The notes beneath the pieces are model-generated. The model had not been told where the DNA came from. It made no database searches and saw nothing but the letters and a program-made list of their open reading frames with translations. DNA of 64,000 bases from Candidatus Zipacnadia bacterium. Its GTDB lineage: Bacteria; Armatimonadota; Zipacnadia; Zipacnadales; UBA5352. The stretch lies in NCBI GenBank assembly GCA_029821735.1, contig JALGSU010000007.1, positions 1-64,000 of the forward strand, written 5' to 3'. Position numbers and translations under genes: made by a program. Positions 43,801-52,683 of the stretch are shown piece by piece (within the stretch, counting starts at the first letter, position 1; each line of letters opens with the position of its first letter).

Positions 43801-45567
43801 CTACGCGTCGATGTTCTCGGCCAGAATCTCGTAGGAGCCTGATGTCTTGTAGTACGAGAGCGCTGACCAGCCATCACCAGTGTAGATGGATCGGAATTGG
43901 GTGCGGAAGACGCGGAACGTGGCGCCTTGCTGGGCCGCAACGTAGGCGGTGATGTAGCGGTAGTGCCGGACGACCGCTACGTTGCCCTCAAAGTGCAGCT
44001 CAGCCTGCTGGAGGAAATCGCTGGTGATCACGGTGCGCTTGATCGGCTCGTCGGGGAACGCCGGAGCCCACGCGGCCGCCATCGCCTGCTTGACCGCATC
44101 CCAGTCACCACCGGTGCGTGTCTCTTCGGGCATGCGGTTCTGCGCTATCTGCTCTGCCATGATCTGCTCGACCTTGGCATCCACCGCATCAGCCCCATCG
44201 ACAACGCTGGCCGCATCCTGGTTCTCGGGGTCTATCTGCAGAACCAGTTCGGCGGCCCCCCGGGCCTCAAGGGCGTAGGTGAGCATCATCGTGCTGTTGT
44301 CTGATGCGTTGGCCTTGTCGAGCGCCTCCGAGGCATCGGCAAGCAAGGTGGGCAGCATGTCCTGCAGAGCTCCCGCAAGATCAGTCTGCGCGGAGTCAAT
44401 GGTCTGCAGACACATGTCAACGCCGGCCTGCTGGGCCTCGTTGGATATCTGCATCACCAGGTCAATGTCGGGGAAGATGCGCCGGTACTGCGCGGCGAAT
44501 TCCTGCGCCTCGTCAACGATAGCCATGGCGTCGCGGAGGAGCTTGATCGCATCTGCCTCATCGGCCGTCCCAGGGGCTCGAAGCGCACCGTCAATCGTGT
44601 CATGGTACTCACGAAGTCTCGCGGACGGCTCGGCGGCGGAAGCGACAAGTTCCTGAATGCGTGTATCGAGATTGGCGATCGCCGCCTCGAGCTTGTCGGC
44701 CATACCGAGCAGGACCTTCATCTCCGGATGGCCCTCATCGACGCCCGCGTCCACGCAGGTCTGTGTCTGATGTTGGCCATCCCCCAGGCGGCTCTGGGCC
44801 TCTTCCTTCCACCAATGGTCTACGGCAGCCAGCCCGGTCGCCAGGTTACCGTAGGCCATCGCCATCTTGATTGCGGTCTGAGTCCCCATGGGCTCGTCGA
44901 GAGGCCTGACTGGAGCGACATCCACACCGAGGCCGCCGAGCGTGAGTCTCACCTGCATGGGGAACCCGGCCTTCTGGGAGTCCCACTTCTTGAGTATGCC
45001 GAACTCGTCGCCGGCGAGGTTCTTCAGGGGAGTCTGGGCCTGCCATTCGGCAGCGTTGTAGGCGGCAAGCAGCGCAACGTAGAGCGCGTTGAGTTGGTCG
45101 AGACTCAGATCGCCACCCCATGCGCGGACGGCGGCGCGAGAGAGATTCCAGGCAATGAAGTCGGTGTCATCGTCGGCCTCTGGCATTCCGGCCGGTAAGG
45201 GTGCCGAGGAGAGGTCCTCAATGTCACCCTTCTTCCAGCCATGGGCCTTGTAGAAATCCTTGACCTTGCGGTACACCGCTTCGGCGTCGTCTTCCTCCAG
45301 CCACAGGACGTCGGCATACCGGGCAGCCAGCTTAGCCATCTCTTCTTGAGTGGCTGGGTCGCCCTGTTCATACATCTCGGCGAGTCCGCTCAGCAGCACA
45401 GAGCGCTGATTCAGGTTCAGCTTCATTGAGTTCCAGGCGTAGGAGGCGAGATTGACCAGATCCCAAGCGACCATCCCGGGGGTGGGACCATCGCCCTGAC
45501 AGAATACGGGGAGTGGAGCGAACAGCAGCGTCACCACGAGAACTGCCACAGAGCAGCGCATTGGCAT
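43801..45567 (-). CDS. Secreted helical protein of unknown function
   Basis: A 588-aa protein with signal peptide (residues 1-~24, ending VFCQG). The body is rich in Ala, Glu, Asp and Leu with long predicted helices (IQELVASAAEPSARLREYHD; ADASEALDKANASDNS), and the C-terminal ~90 residues are more beta-like (AELHFEGNVAVVRHYRYITAY, GWSALSYYKTSGSYEI). No motif was recognised. ATG 45567 has GGAGGG 7 nt upstream. It follows 102 nt after the rfbB stop, so may be separately transcribed. Confidence 0.68.
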   Translation of the reverse strand: MPMRCSVAVLVVTLLFAPLPVFCQGDGPTPGMVAWDLVNLASYAWNSMKLNLNQRSVLLSGLAEMYEQGDPATQEEMAKLAARYADVLWLEEDDAEAVYRKVKDFYKAHGWKKGDIEDLSSAPLPAGMPEADDDTDFIAWNLSRAAVRAWGGDLSLDQLNALYVALLAAYNAAEWQAQTPLKNLAGDEFGILKKWDSQKAGFPMQVRLTLGGLGVDVAPVRPLDEPMGTQTAIKMAMAYGNLATGLAAVDHWWKEEAQSRLGDGQHQTQTCVDAGVDEGHPEMKVLLGMADKLEAAIANLDTRIQELVASAAEPSARLREYHDTIDGALRAPGTADEADAIKLLRDAMAIVDEAQEFAAQYRRIFPDIDLVMQISNEAQQAGVDMCLQTIDSAQTDLAGALQDMLPTLLADASEALDKANASDNSTMMLTYALEARGAAELVLQIDPENQDAASVVDGADAVDAKVEQIMAEQIAQNRMPEETRTGGDWDAVKQAMAAAWAPAFPDEPIKRTVITSDFLQQAELHFEGNVAVVRHYRYITAYVAAQQGATFRVFRTQFRSIYTGDGWSALSYYKTSGSYEILAENIDA

Positions 45568-45668
45568 GTTCTATCCCTCCTTGACCACTTGCTCATCCCT
45601 CGTGTACAGGTTCGCGGTCAAGCGGCGGAATCCTCGTGACGGGAGCAGGTGAATCAGGGATTCCCGGG

Positions 45669-46664
45669 TCAGCGACCCGCGTACCAATTCTCGAAGTATT
45701 CCTGCCCGCGCGCAACGGCGCGCGTCATCCACTCCCCATGCTCGGCAAACCAGCGGACCGTGAGCCGGATGCCCTCATCCCAGGGCATCTGCGGCGACCA
45801 CCCCAGAGCGCGCAACTTACTTCCATCCATCGGGTAACGCAGATCGTGGCCGGGCCGGTCCTCAACGTGGCGGATGAGACTCTCGGGCTTGGCCAGTTCC
45901 TCGAGAATCAGGCGGATAGTGTCGAGGTTCGCGTGCTCGTTGCCGGCCTCCACGTTGTAGGCCTCGCCGGGCTCGCCCCGATCGAGGATGGTCAGCAGCG
46001 CCCGGCAATCGTCCTCAACGTAGAGCCAGTCGCGCATCTGCATCCCGTTGCCGTAGACCGGCAGATGCTCGTCGCGCAGGGCGCGGTAAACGAAGAAGGG
46101 GATGAGCTTCTCCGGATACTGCCACGGCCCGTAGTTGTTGGCAGGACGTGCGATAACTACGGGCAGGTCGTGGGTGATGAAGTATGAGTAGGCGAGGCGG
46201 TCGGCGCCAGCCTTGGAGGCAGAGTACGGGTTGCGGGGCATCAGCGGCGTGTCTTCCGTGAAGCGGTCGGTGAGGGACGATCCGTACACCTCGTCGGTGG
46301 ACATGTGCAGGAAGCGTCCGACGCCGGCCTCTCGGGCAGCTTCGAGCATGACGAAGGTGCCGACGAAGTTGGTCTGCACGGCCGCGTCGGCGGAGATGAT
46401 CGAACGGTCCACGTGGCTCTCCGCCGCGAGGTGCACGACCTGATCGACACCAGTCATGGCCGCCCGGGCCGCGTCGTGGTCACAGATGTCGCCACGCATG
46501 AACTCGAAGCGCGGATCCTCGGAGATGTCCGCCAGGTTGTCCAGATTCCCCGCGTAGGTGAGTGTGTCGAGCACGCGCACCAACGTGTCCTCGCGCTCGC
46601 GCAGCAGGTGACGGACGAGATTGCTCCCGATGAAGCCGGCACCACCTGTGACCAGGATTCTCAT
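45669..46664 (-). CDS. rfbB: dTDP-glucose 4,6-dehydratase
   Basis: A 331-aa NAD-dependent short-chain dehydrogenase/reductase producing dTDP-4-keto-6-deoxyglucose. NAD site GGAGFIGSN; LDTLTYAGNLDNL; catalytic STDEVYGS; YSASKAGAD (Tyr/Lys pair); and RPANNYGPWQYPEKLIP, all diagnostic. The frame runs on to 47000, but MRILVTGG at 46664 is the true start (GGAGGG upstream). It lies 20 nt after the class III aminotransferase, which suggests dTDP-sugar or related glycan synthesis. Confidence 0.93.
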   Translation of the reverse strand: MRILVTGGAGFIGSNLVRHLLREREDTLVRVLDTLTYAGNLDNLADISEDPRFEFMRGDICDHDAARAAMTGVDQVVHLAAESHVDRSIISADAAVQTNFVGTFVMLEAAREAGVGRFLHMSTDEVYGSSLTDRFTEDTPLMPRNPYSASKAGADRLAYSYFITHDLPVVIARPANNYGPWQYPEKLIPFFVYRALRDEHLPVYGNGMQMRDWLYVEDDCRALLTILDRGEPGEAYNVEAGNEHANLDTIRLILEELAKPESLIRHVEDRPGHDLRYPMDGSKLRALGWSPQMPWDEGIRLTVRWFAEHGEWMTRAVARGQEYFENWYAGR

Positions 46665-46683
46665 GTTGGTCCCTCCGGGCCGA

Positions 46684-47988
46684 TCAGTTGAAGCGGCGGA
46701 AGCTCTCCTCCACCTCAGTGACGTGCAGGCGCTGCTTGATGTCACCGGCATCGACGGCGTCAGCGATGACCGCGAGGCTCTCATCGAGCGCGGCCAGCGT
46801 TTCCTCCACCTCGGCGTCGCCGTGGCTATAGGTGACAAAGAGCAGGCCCCCCCGGCGCAGCAGTACGCCGCGCTGAGCCATCTCCTGAAGGAGCAACGTC
46901 CACGCATCGGCCGAGAGTTCCGCGTCATCGTAGGTGATGGTCTGGCTGGACATGGGCGCGTACCCGTGGCACTTGAGGGGCACGCCGTGCTTGTCGGCAA
47001 GGGCGTCGAAGCCGCTCATGAGCTTCTCGCCACTGGCCCATATCTGCTCGAAGACGGGCTCGGTCCGGTAGACCTCAAGGGCAGCACACACAGCCGCCAG
47101 CGAAAGGGCCTCGCCGCCATAGGTGACGGAGATGATCAGGTCCTCGGCGGCGGCCATGACGTCCCGCCGACCGCAGACGACGCCGACAGGCATGCCGTTG
47201 GCCACGCCCTTGGCGAAGCACGCGAGGTCCGGGGTGACGCCGAAATACTCCTGCGCACCGCCGGGAGCCATGCGGAAGCCGGTGACGATCTCATCGAAAG
47301 CCAGCAAGACCTCGTGTTCGTCGCAGAGATCGCGCACGCCCTCGAGGTAACCATCCGGGGGTGCCTGCGGGTAGCTGACGGCGTCCATGAAGACCGCCGC
47401 GACCTCGCCCTTGTGCGCATCCAAAAGACTCCCGAGGGCATCGAGGTCGTATCGCGGCAGACTGCAGACGCATTCGCCAACGCACTGCGGAACGCCGCCC
47501 TGCCCGGCGCGAGTCTCCGCCGACCAGCCATCGGCCCAGCCGCGATAGCCACAGTTGAGGATCAGGTCGCGGCCGGTGTAGCCGCGCGCGATGCGGGCGG
47601 CGGCAGTAGTGACCTCCGACCCGCCCTTGAGGAAGCGCACCATCTCGGCGCAGGGCACCATGTCGCAGATGGCCTCGGCGGCCTCGACCTCTTTGGGGCT
47701 GAGCAGACCGTAGATGATGCCGCGGTCGAGCTGCTCACGGATGGCCTCGTCAATGGCCGGGTGGCAGTAGCCGAGAGTGATGGGCCCGAGGCCAAGGATG
47801 TAGTCGATGTACCAGTTACCGTCGACGTCCTGCACGCGCGCGCCGGCAGCATCCTGGGCGTATATCGGGAAGGCGCCGAGAGCGTAGGCAGTCGGGCGCT
47901 TGCTGTTGGTCTGAGAGCCGCCGGGGATCAGGTTCAGGGCGCGGCCGTAGAGTTCCATGGACTTGTCGAACGAGCGATTGTCAGACAT
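46684..47988 (-). CDS. Class III aminotransferase (glutamate-1-semialdehyde aminotransferase-like)
   Basis: A 434-aa PLP-dependent enzyme. N-terminal LIPGGSQTNSKRP and GNWYIDYILGLGPITLGYCHPAI match the GSA-aminotransferase group; LAFDEIVTGFRM binds PLP, and the Schiff-base Lys is in CFAKGVANGMP. Because it lies 20 nt upstream of rfbB and not with haem genes, it may act on a keto sugar or on a precursor for a surface polymer rather than in tetrapyrrole synthesis; this is inferred from context only. Confidence 0.85.
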   Translation of the reverse strand: MSDNRSFDKSMELYGRALNLIPGGSQTNSKRPTAYALGAFPIYAQDAAGARVQDVDGNWYIDYILGLGPITLGYCHPAIDEAIREQLDRGIIYGLLSPKEVEAAEAICDMVPCAEMVRFLKGGSEVTTAAARIARGYTGRDLILNCGYRGWADGWSAETRAGQGGVPQCVGECVCSLPRYDLDALGSLLDAHKGEVAAVFMDAVSYPQAPPDGYLEGVRDLCDEHEVLLAFDEIVTGFRMAPGGAQEYFGVTPDLACFAKGVANGMPVGVVCGRRDVMAAAEDLIISVTYGGEALSLAAVCAALEVYRTEPVFEQIWASGEKLMSGFDALADKHGVPLKCHGYAPMSSQTITYDDAELSADAWTLLLQEMAQRGVLLRRGGLLFVTYSHGDAEVEETLAALDESLAVIADAVDAGDIKQRLHVTEVEESFRRFN

Positions 47989-48057
47989 TGCGTGCAGTTC
48001 CTCCCGAAGGTCAGGTTGTGCTCCCGTGTTCCGGACGGGTCCGATAGATACGGTCGC

Positions 48058-49137
48058 TCAAAAGTCGGTGCCTGCTGTCACGGATAGTTCCTCGTCGAAC
48101 GGCAGGCCGGTGGCGATGGAGATGGCCCAGTTCGCGAGCGTGAAGCCAACACCCAAGTTGGGTTCGCCGCCCTTGAGGCCGGCGCGCAGAGCGACCGTGT
48201 CACTGACCTGATGTTCGAGGCCTAGGCACAGTTCGCTGCCTTCGCCTTTGGCCTCGAAGACGTTGTGCAGATCAAGCGCGCCCAGCGTGCGGCCATCGTC
48301 GGACCAGACAGCTACGCCTGCGTGAAGGGACGGCTCATACTCGACGGTGAAGTCTTGCCAATAGTTGATGCCAGGCGAGTTCAGGTTCCGCCCGACCAGG
48401 CCCCAGCGCACGTTGTCGTTTGGCTGGTACATCAGGCCAGCGTTGAGGTTCCAGTCGCTGGCGTGGTTGGTGTTATGGGTCACTGTTGACGTGTACGTGC
48501 CATCGCCATTGTCGCCGACGCGTCCCCGGGTGCGTCCGACACCGATCTTCAGCAGCCCCGCCTGCGCGCCCCAATAGAGGCCCTCGCTGATGCGGTCGGC
48601 ATAGGCGAGACCGTAGCTGGTGGCATCAAGTCCGAAGCCCGTAACGGCCAGTCGGTCGCTGCCAATGTCCTCGACGGCGAATTCGGCCATGCCCTGAGCG
48701 TACGCGCCGAAGGCCCATCGGCCATCGCGCCAGGCGCCCATGGCAGAGGCCTCTGCGCGTGCGTTGGGGCCGAGATACTGCTGCAAGAGGAGGTAGTCGG
48801 CCATCCTCAGATTGCGTCCGCCATGGGCAATGTCGAGCATGTCCGTCAGTTCCGCGACACTGAGCGACTCGCCGCTGTAGCGCACTGACGGGAAGTGCAG
48901 GCCTGTCGCGGGTTGCAGTGCCAGGCCTGCCGGGTTCCAGTACATTGCGGTGGCATCGGAAGCGACGGCTACGTGGGCGTCCCCCATGCCCGCTGCGCGT
49001 GCGCCAACGCCGGGGGCGAGGCCGACCAGCACTCCGTTGACAACGTCCCGACTAAGCTGCGCGCTCGCGGGCACGGCAAATGCGAATGCGAGCAGTGCAG
49101 CGGAAATGGTCGTGACAGACGGACTGATGCGCGGCAT
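48058..49137 (-). CDS. Outer-membrane beta-barrel protein (PorV/TraF-like)
   Basis: A 359-aa protein with signal peptide (residues 1-~26, ending PASAQ). The segment VGLAPGVGARAAGMGDAHVAVASDATAMYWNPAGLA is typical of PorV/UPF0164/TraF-like outer-membrane proteins. Repeated amphipathic strands follow (WAFGAYAQGMAEFAVE; WNLNAGLMYQPNDNVRWGLVG), and the chain ends in Phe, as barrel proteins do. ATG 49137 has GGAGGAG upstream. It implies an outer membrane, i.e. a diderm cell. Confidence 0.85.
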   Translation of the reverse strand: MPRISPSVTTISAALLAFAFAVPASAQLSRDVVNGVLVGLAPGVGARAAGMGDAHVAVASDATAMYWNPAGLALQPATGLHFPSVRYSGESLSVAELTDMLDIAHGGRNLRMADYLLLQQYLGPNARAEASAMGAWRDGRWAFGAYAQGMAEFAVEDIGSDRLAVTGFGLDATSYGLAYADRISEGLYWGAQAGLLKIGVGRTRGRVGDNGDGTYTSTVTHNTNHASDWNLNAGLMYQPNDNVRWGLVGRNLNSPGINYWQDFTVEYEPSLHAGVAVWSDDGRTLGALDLHNVFEAKGEGSELCLGLEHQVSDTVALRAGLKGGEPNLGVGFTLANWAISIATGLPFDEELSVTAGTDF

Positions 49138-49174
49138 AACGAACTCCTCCATCGATGGCAGCCGAACGCCGCGT

Positions 49175-49202
49175 TTGACAAGCGCAGTGCCGCCGCTATA
49201 AT
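49175..49202 (+). promoter_or_regulatory. Sigma-70-type promoter for the ABC exporter
   Basis: TTGACA (49175-49180), 16-nt spacer, TATAAT (49197-49202): both boxes match consensus exactly. Confidence 0.8.
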
Positions 49203-49244
49203 TCCCGCATGCCTTGAGACCGGTCGAGAGCGAAGGTCGCCACT

Positions 49245-51119
49245 ATGGCTCTGTTCCTCCGCCTGCTACAATTTGCCAGCCGTTACCGAATTGGGATTGT
49301 CTTCGCCATCTTCCTGGTCTTCGTGACCACGGGCATGGAGATGGTGCCCCCTTACATGACGCGCCTGCTCGTCGATAGCCAGCTAAGCAACTTCCACGAC
49401 CTGGACGCGACCACGCGCGAGACCCTGCGTCCGGAACTGTGGGCGCTGATCGTCACGGTGTGCGGCACGCTGCTAGCGCTGCGCTTGACGATTGGTCTGG
49501 TTTCTTACGCGCGATCCATGATCATGGTCATGATCGGCAACCGCGTGGTCTTCGATATACGCCAGCAACTGTACCGACACCTGCAACGGTTGTCAATGCG
49601 CTACTTTGAGACCCACTCGACCGGACGTATCATGACCCGCGTCCTCTACGACGTCGGGGCCGTGCAACAGACGCTCACTGGCAACCTGGTCGACATCGTC
49701 ACCAATAGTCTGACCGTGCTCTTTGTTATAGTGCTGCTCTTCACCATCAACTGGCGCCTGGCTTGCGTTGCGGTCGGAACGCTGCCGCTGTACGTGATCA
49801 ACTTCCTCGCGTGGCAGCCCGTGATTCGCCGCCTGTCGACGGAATCGCGAGAGCAGTTCTCGGAGATTTCCGGGCGGTTGAACGACGCTATCGCCGGGAT
49901 TAAGGTCATCAAGTCATTCACTCGGGAGCGATCGGAGTCACGCCGCTTCGTGCACGATGTGCGCGAGATGATCGACGTGAACATGAAGGCAGGGCGCACC
50001 CGCGTGCTGCTCAGGATCGTCTCAGCGATGTTGACGGGCCTCGCATCGATCGCTGTCATCTACGTGGGCGGCCGCGAGATCCTCGTTGCTGAACGGATGT
50101 CTTACGGGCAGCTCATCCAGTTCAATGCATACCTCATGCGGTTGTATGGGCCAATCATCGGTCTGGTGACCATCAACGACCAGATCCAGACGGTCATGGC
50201 GGCCATTGAGCGCATCTTCGAGTTGTTCGACACCGCGCCGGACATCTACGAGCGCAAAGAAGCACACGTGCTGCAGCGCGTGACGGGAGAAGTGATCTTC
50301 GAGCACTGCTACTTCTCGTACGAGCCGCCCGATGATGTGCTCAGCGATATTGATTTCGTCGCCAAGCCGGGGACGGTCGTTGCGCTGGTCGGGCGTAGCG
50401 GCTCGGGCAAGAGTACGCTGATCCAACTGATCCCGCGGTTCTACGATGCCTCGCGGGGACGGGTGCTGGTCGACGGCATTGATGTGCGTGACGTACAGAT
50501 CACAAGTCTGCGCAAGCAGATCGGCATGGTTATGCAGGAGAGCTTCCTGTTTGCGGGCACACTGCGCGACAACATCAAGTATGGGCGCCCAGAGGCCACC
50601 GATCAGGAAGTTGTGCAGGCGTCCATCGCCGCCAATGCGCACGACTTCATCACCGAGTTCGCGGACGGATACGAGACGCGCGTGGGTGAACGTGGGACGC
50701 GGCTGTCCGGTGGCCAGCGCCAGCGCATCTCCATTGCACGCGCACTGCTGCGCAACCCGCGCATCCTGATCTTGGATGAGGCGACTTCGGCCTTGGATTC
50801 TGAGTCAGAGGCGGCGATTCAGGAAGCACTCGAATACCTGATGAAGGGCCGGACGACCTTCACCATCGCCCACCGGCTGTCGACGGTTATGAACGCGGAC
50901 GTGATCCTGGTCCTCGATGAGGGGCGGATTGTCGAGAGGGGCACTCACGCGGAACTGGCGAACGCCGGCGGCATCTACGAAATGCTATGCGAGGTGCAGT
51001 TCAAGCAGGCCGCCGAGAAGGCCGAGGAACACGAGCAGCTCAAGCATGAGACCGACGGCAAGATGCCTAAGAAGAGTAAGGGCGACGCGCCTCCCAGTAA
51101 GGACGAACTGCCTGGGTAA
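49245..51119 (+). CDS. ABC exporter, fused membrane and ATPase domains (MsbA-like)
   Basis: A 624-aa half-transporter. Six membrane helices occupy residues ~1-320 (GIVFAIFLVFVTTG; LWALIVTVCGTLLALRLTI; LTVLFVIVLLF). The nucleotide-binding domain has Walker A GRSGSGKST, the Q-loop VMQESFLF, signature LSGGQRQR, Walker B ILILDEATSALD and the H-switch IAHRLST. It probably flips a lipid-linked molecule, such as lipid A or a glycan precursor. The C-terminal ~30 residues are a lysine-rich charged tail. Its promoter is divergent from the OM protein gene. Confidence 0.92.
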   Translation: MALFLRLLQFASRYRIGIVFAIFLVFVTTGMEMVPPYMTRLLVDSQLSNFHDLDATTRETLRPELWALIVTVCGTLLALRLTIGLVSYARSMIMVMIGNRVVFDIRQQLYRHLQRLSMRYFETHSTGRIMTRVLYDVGAVQQTLTGNLVDIVTNSLTVLFVIVLLFTINWRLACVAVGTLPLYVINFLAWQPVIRRLSTESREQFSEISGRLNDAIAGIKVIKSFTRERSESRRFVHDVREMIDVNMKAGRTRVLLRIVSAMLTGLASIAVIYVGGREILVAERMSYGQLIQFNAYLMRLYGPIIGLVTINDQIQTVMAAIERIFELFDTAPDIYERKEAHVLQRVTGEVIFEHCYFSYEPPDDVLSDIDFVAKPGTVVALVGRSGSGKSTLIQLIPRFYDASRGRVLVDGIDVRDVQITSLRKQIGMVMQESFLFAGTLRDNIKYGRPEATDQEVVQASIAANAHDFITEFADGYETRVGERGTRLSGGQRQRISIARALLRNPRILILDEATSALDSESEAAIQEALEYLMKGRTTFTIAHRLSTVMNADVILVLDEGRIVERGTHAELANAGGIYEMLCEVQFKQAAEKAEEHEQLKHETDGKMPKKSKGDAPPSKDELPG

Positions 51120-51151
51120 CAGCTCCTGGGCATCTGCAGATTGACAGTAAA

Positions 51152-51187
51152 CGGCGGCGATCCAAGCTGGGGTCGCCGCCGATGTTT
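51152..51187. terminator. Bidirectional terminator-like hairpin
   Basis: CGGCGGCGATCC / GGGTCGCCGCCG stem between convergent genes, followed on the plus side by ATGTTTGTG. Confidence 0.6.
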
Positions 51188-51205
51188 GTGCGGGTACGGG
51201 TCCAC

Positions 51206-52528
51206 TCAGCCGGTGAACATGCGGGCATAGGCAAGGCCCTCGTCAGACGAGTCGCCCTCCTCCACCGGCACCTCAGCGGCATGCGCCAATACCTTGCGGT
51301 AGGCGTCGGCGCATTGGAGAATGTATTCCTCGTCCGCGATGCCGAAGCGAGGCACCGAGTAAGCGCGCCCGGCCGCCGCCTCGGTGTGAGGCAGATCGCC
51401 CTTCTTGCAGCGCGTGTCGCGGTCAGCGTGCGCGATGCAGGTTGGCTTGCCCTCGTGGTAGATCTCGTAGTTCTGGTAGGCCGGGTGCATGTGCATGCCA
51501 CCGTAGCCGCCTGGGCCACAGCTCGTGCCCTCGGCTCCGACCGCGCGGGCGAAGGCTTTCAGCGGCAGGTTCTCCGGGGCAGCGTCGACGTCGTAGAGTC
51601 CGTGGGCAGCGTACCAGCCGCCGAGAGTGGAGTTCTCCCAGCGCGGGCGGTGCGGAACAATCCCCGGCACGTCCTCGAGCGCGTCCCACCAGATTTGAGC
51701 GGCTTTGACCTTCTGCTCGAGAATGCCCGGGTACTTCTCAAGCTGCACTTTGCCGAGCGCCGCGCAGAAGCCGTTGAGCCGGTATTTGTGGCCGCCGAGA
51801 GGCAGGCCAGAGAGGCTCTTGTACTCCTCCATCTCGCAGCGAGTCGCTATACGCCCGTAGTGCCCGAAGACGGTTGCGCGCTCGTATATCTCCTGATCGT
51901 TAGTAAGCATCAGGCCACCCTCGCCGGCGGGGAGGGCTTTGCCGGTCATTATGGAGGCCGCCGAGACGTGGCCAATGCTGCCCACCATGCGGCCCTTGTA
52001 GAGTGCGCCGTGCGCGTGCGAAACGTCCTCGATGACCTTGACGCCATGCGCGTTCGCGATCTCCATGATCGGGTCCATATCGGCCGGGTGACCGTAGCAG
52101 TGCACCGCGACGATGGCCCGCGTACGCGCGGTGATCTTGCGCGCGATTTCCTCGGGGTCAATGCACAGAGTCATGGGGTCGATGTCGGCGAAGACCACCG
52201 TGGCTCCCATGCTCAGCACCTGCGTGCAGGACGCCCAGTAGGTGTGCGACGGGCAGATGACCTCATCGCCCCAGCCCACGCCGCAACCAAAGAACGCGCC
52301 ATGCAGCGCGGCGGTGCCGGTGTTGTGGGCGAGGCCATAGGTCATGCCATGCCACTTCGCGTAGGCCTCTTCCAGCGCGGTGCCGGGCTCGATGGATGAC
52401 ATCTGGCGACTGTGGAGCATGTCGAGCAGGGCTTTCTCATCGCGCTCGTCGATGATCGGATGGACGAACATGTCCCCGGGGTCCTTCGTTACCGCTTTGG
52501 GTCCGCCATTGATGGCGAGTTGACTCAA
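51206..52528 (-). CDS. DegT/DnrJ/EryC1-family aminotransferase
   Basis: A 440-aa PLP enzyme that aminates keto sugars in the nucleotide-sugar pathways of amino-sugar synthesis. It shows AHNTGTAALHGAFFGCGVG, the DVSHAHGA motif around PLP, and the Schiff-base lysine K197 in IMTGKALPAGEGG. TTG 52528 is the preferred start (GGAG 8 nt upstream); GTG 52537 is an alternative; the frame itself extends to 52678. With rfbB and the MsbA-type exporter nearby, a dTDP-amino-deoxy sugar for a surface glycan is plausible. Confidence 0.87.
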   Translation of the reverse strand: MSQLAINGGPKAVTKDPGDMFVHPIIDERDEKALLDMLHSRQMSSIEPGTALEEAYAKWHGMTYGLAHNTGTAALHGAFFGCGVGWGDEVICPSHTYWASCTQVLSMGATVVFADIDPMTLCIDPEEIARKITARTRAIVAVHCYGHPADMDPIMEIANAHGVKVIEDVSHAHGALYKGRMVGSIGHVSAASIMTGKALPAGEGGLMLTNDQEIYERATVFGHYGRIATRCEMEEYKSLSGLPLGGHKYRLNGFCAALGKVQLEKYPGILEQKVKAAQIWWDALEDVPGIVPHRPRWENSTLGGWYAAHGLYDVDAAPENLPLKAFARAVGAEGTSCGPGGYGGMHMHPAYQNYEIYHEGKPTCIAHADRDTRCKKGDLPHTEAAAGRAYSVPRFGIADEEYILQCADAYRKVLAHAAEVPVEEGDSSDEGLAYARMFTG

Positions 52529-52683
52529 CGCGCTCACTCCTCGTTTGAGGTGCTTGTGACGAACTGCCGCGACCTGACTTCGCCGACGCACCGCGCGCAC
52601 CTCCCCATCGGCGGGCAAGGGCGGGCGGCGCGTGGCGGCGAATAGTCCGATAGACCGAAGCCAGATACGAGGAGGCACACGCC

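Noticed and set aside
46664..47000. N-terminal extension of rfbB up to 47000
   Set aside because: The extension is antisense to the aminotransferase gene; MRILVTGGAGFIG with its own ribosome site is the family start.
46621..48087. 488-aa plus-strand ORF over the class III aminotransferase
   Set aside because: Arises from high GC; minus-strand enzyme has all PLP motifs.
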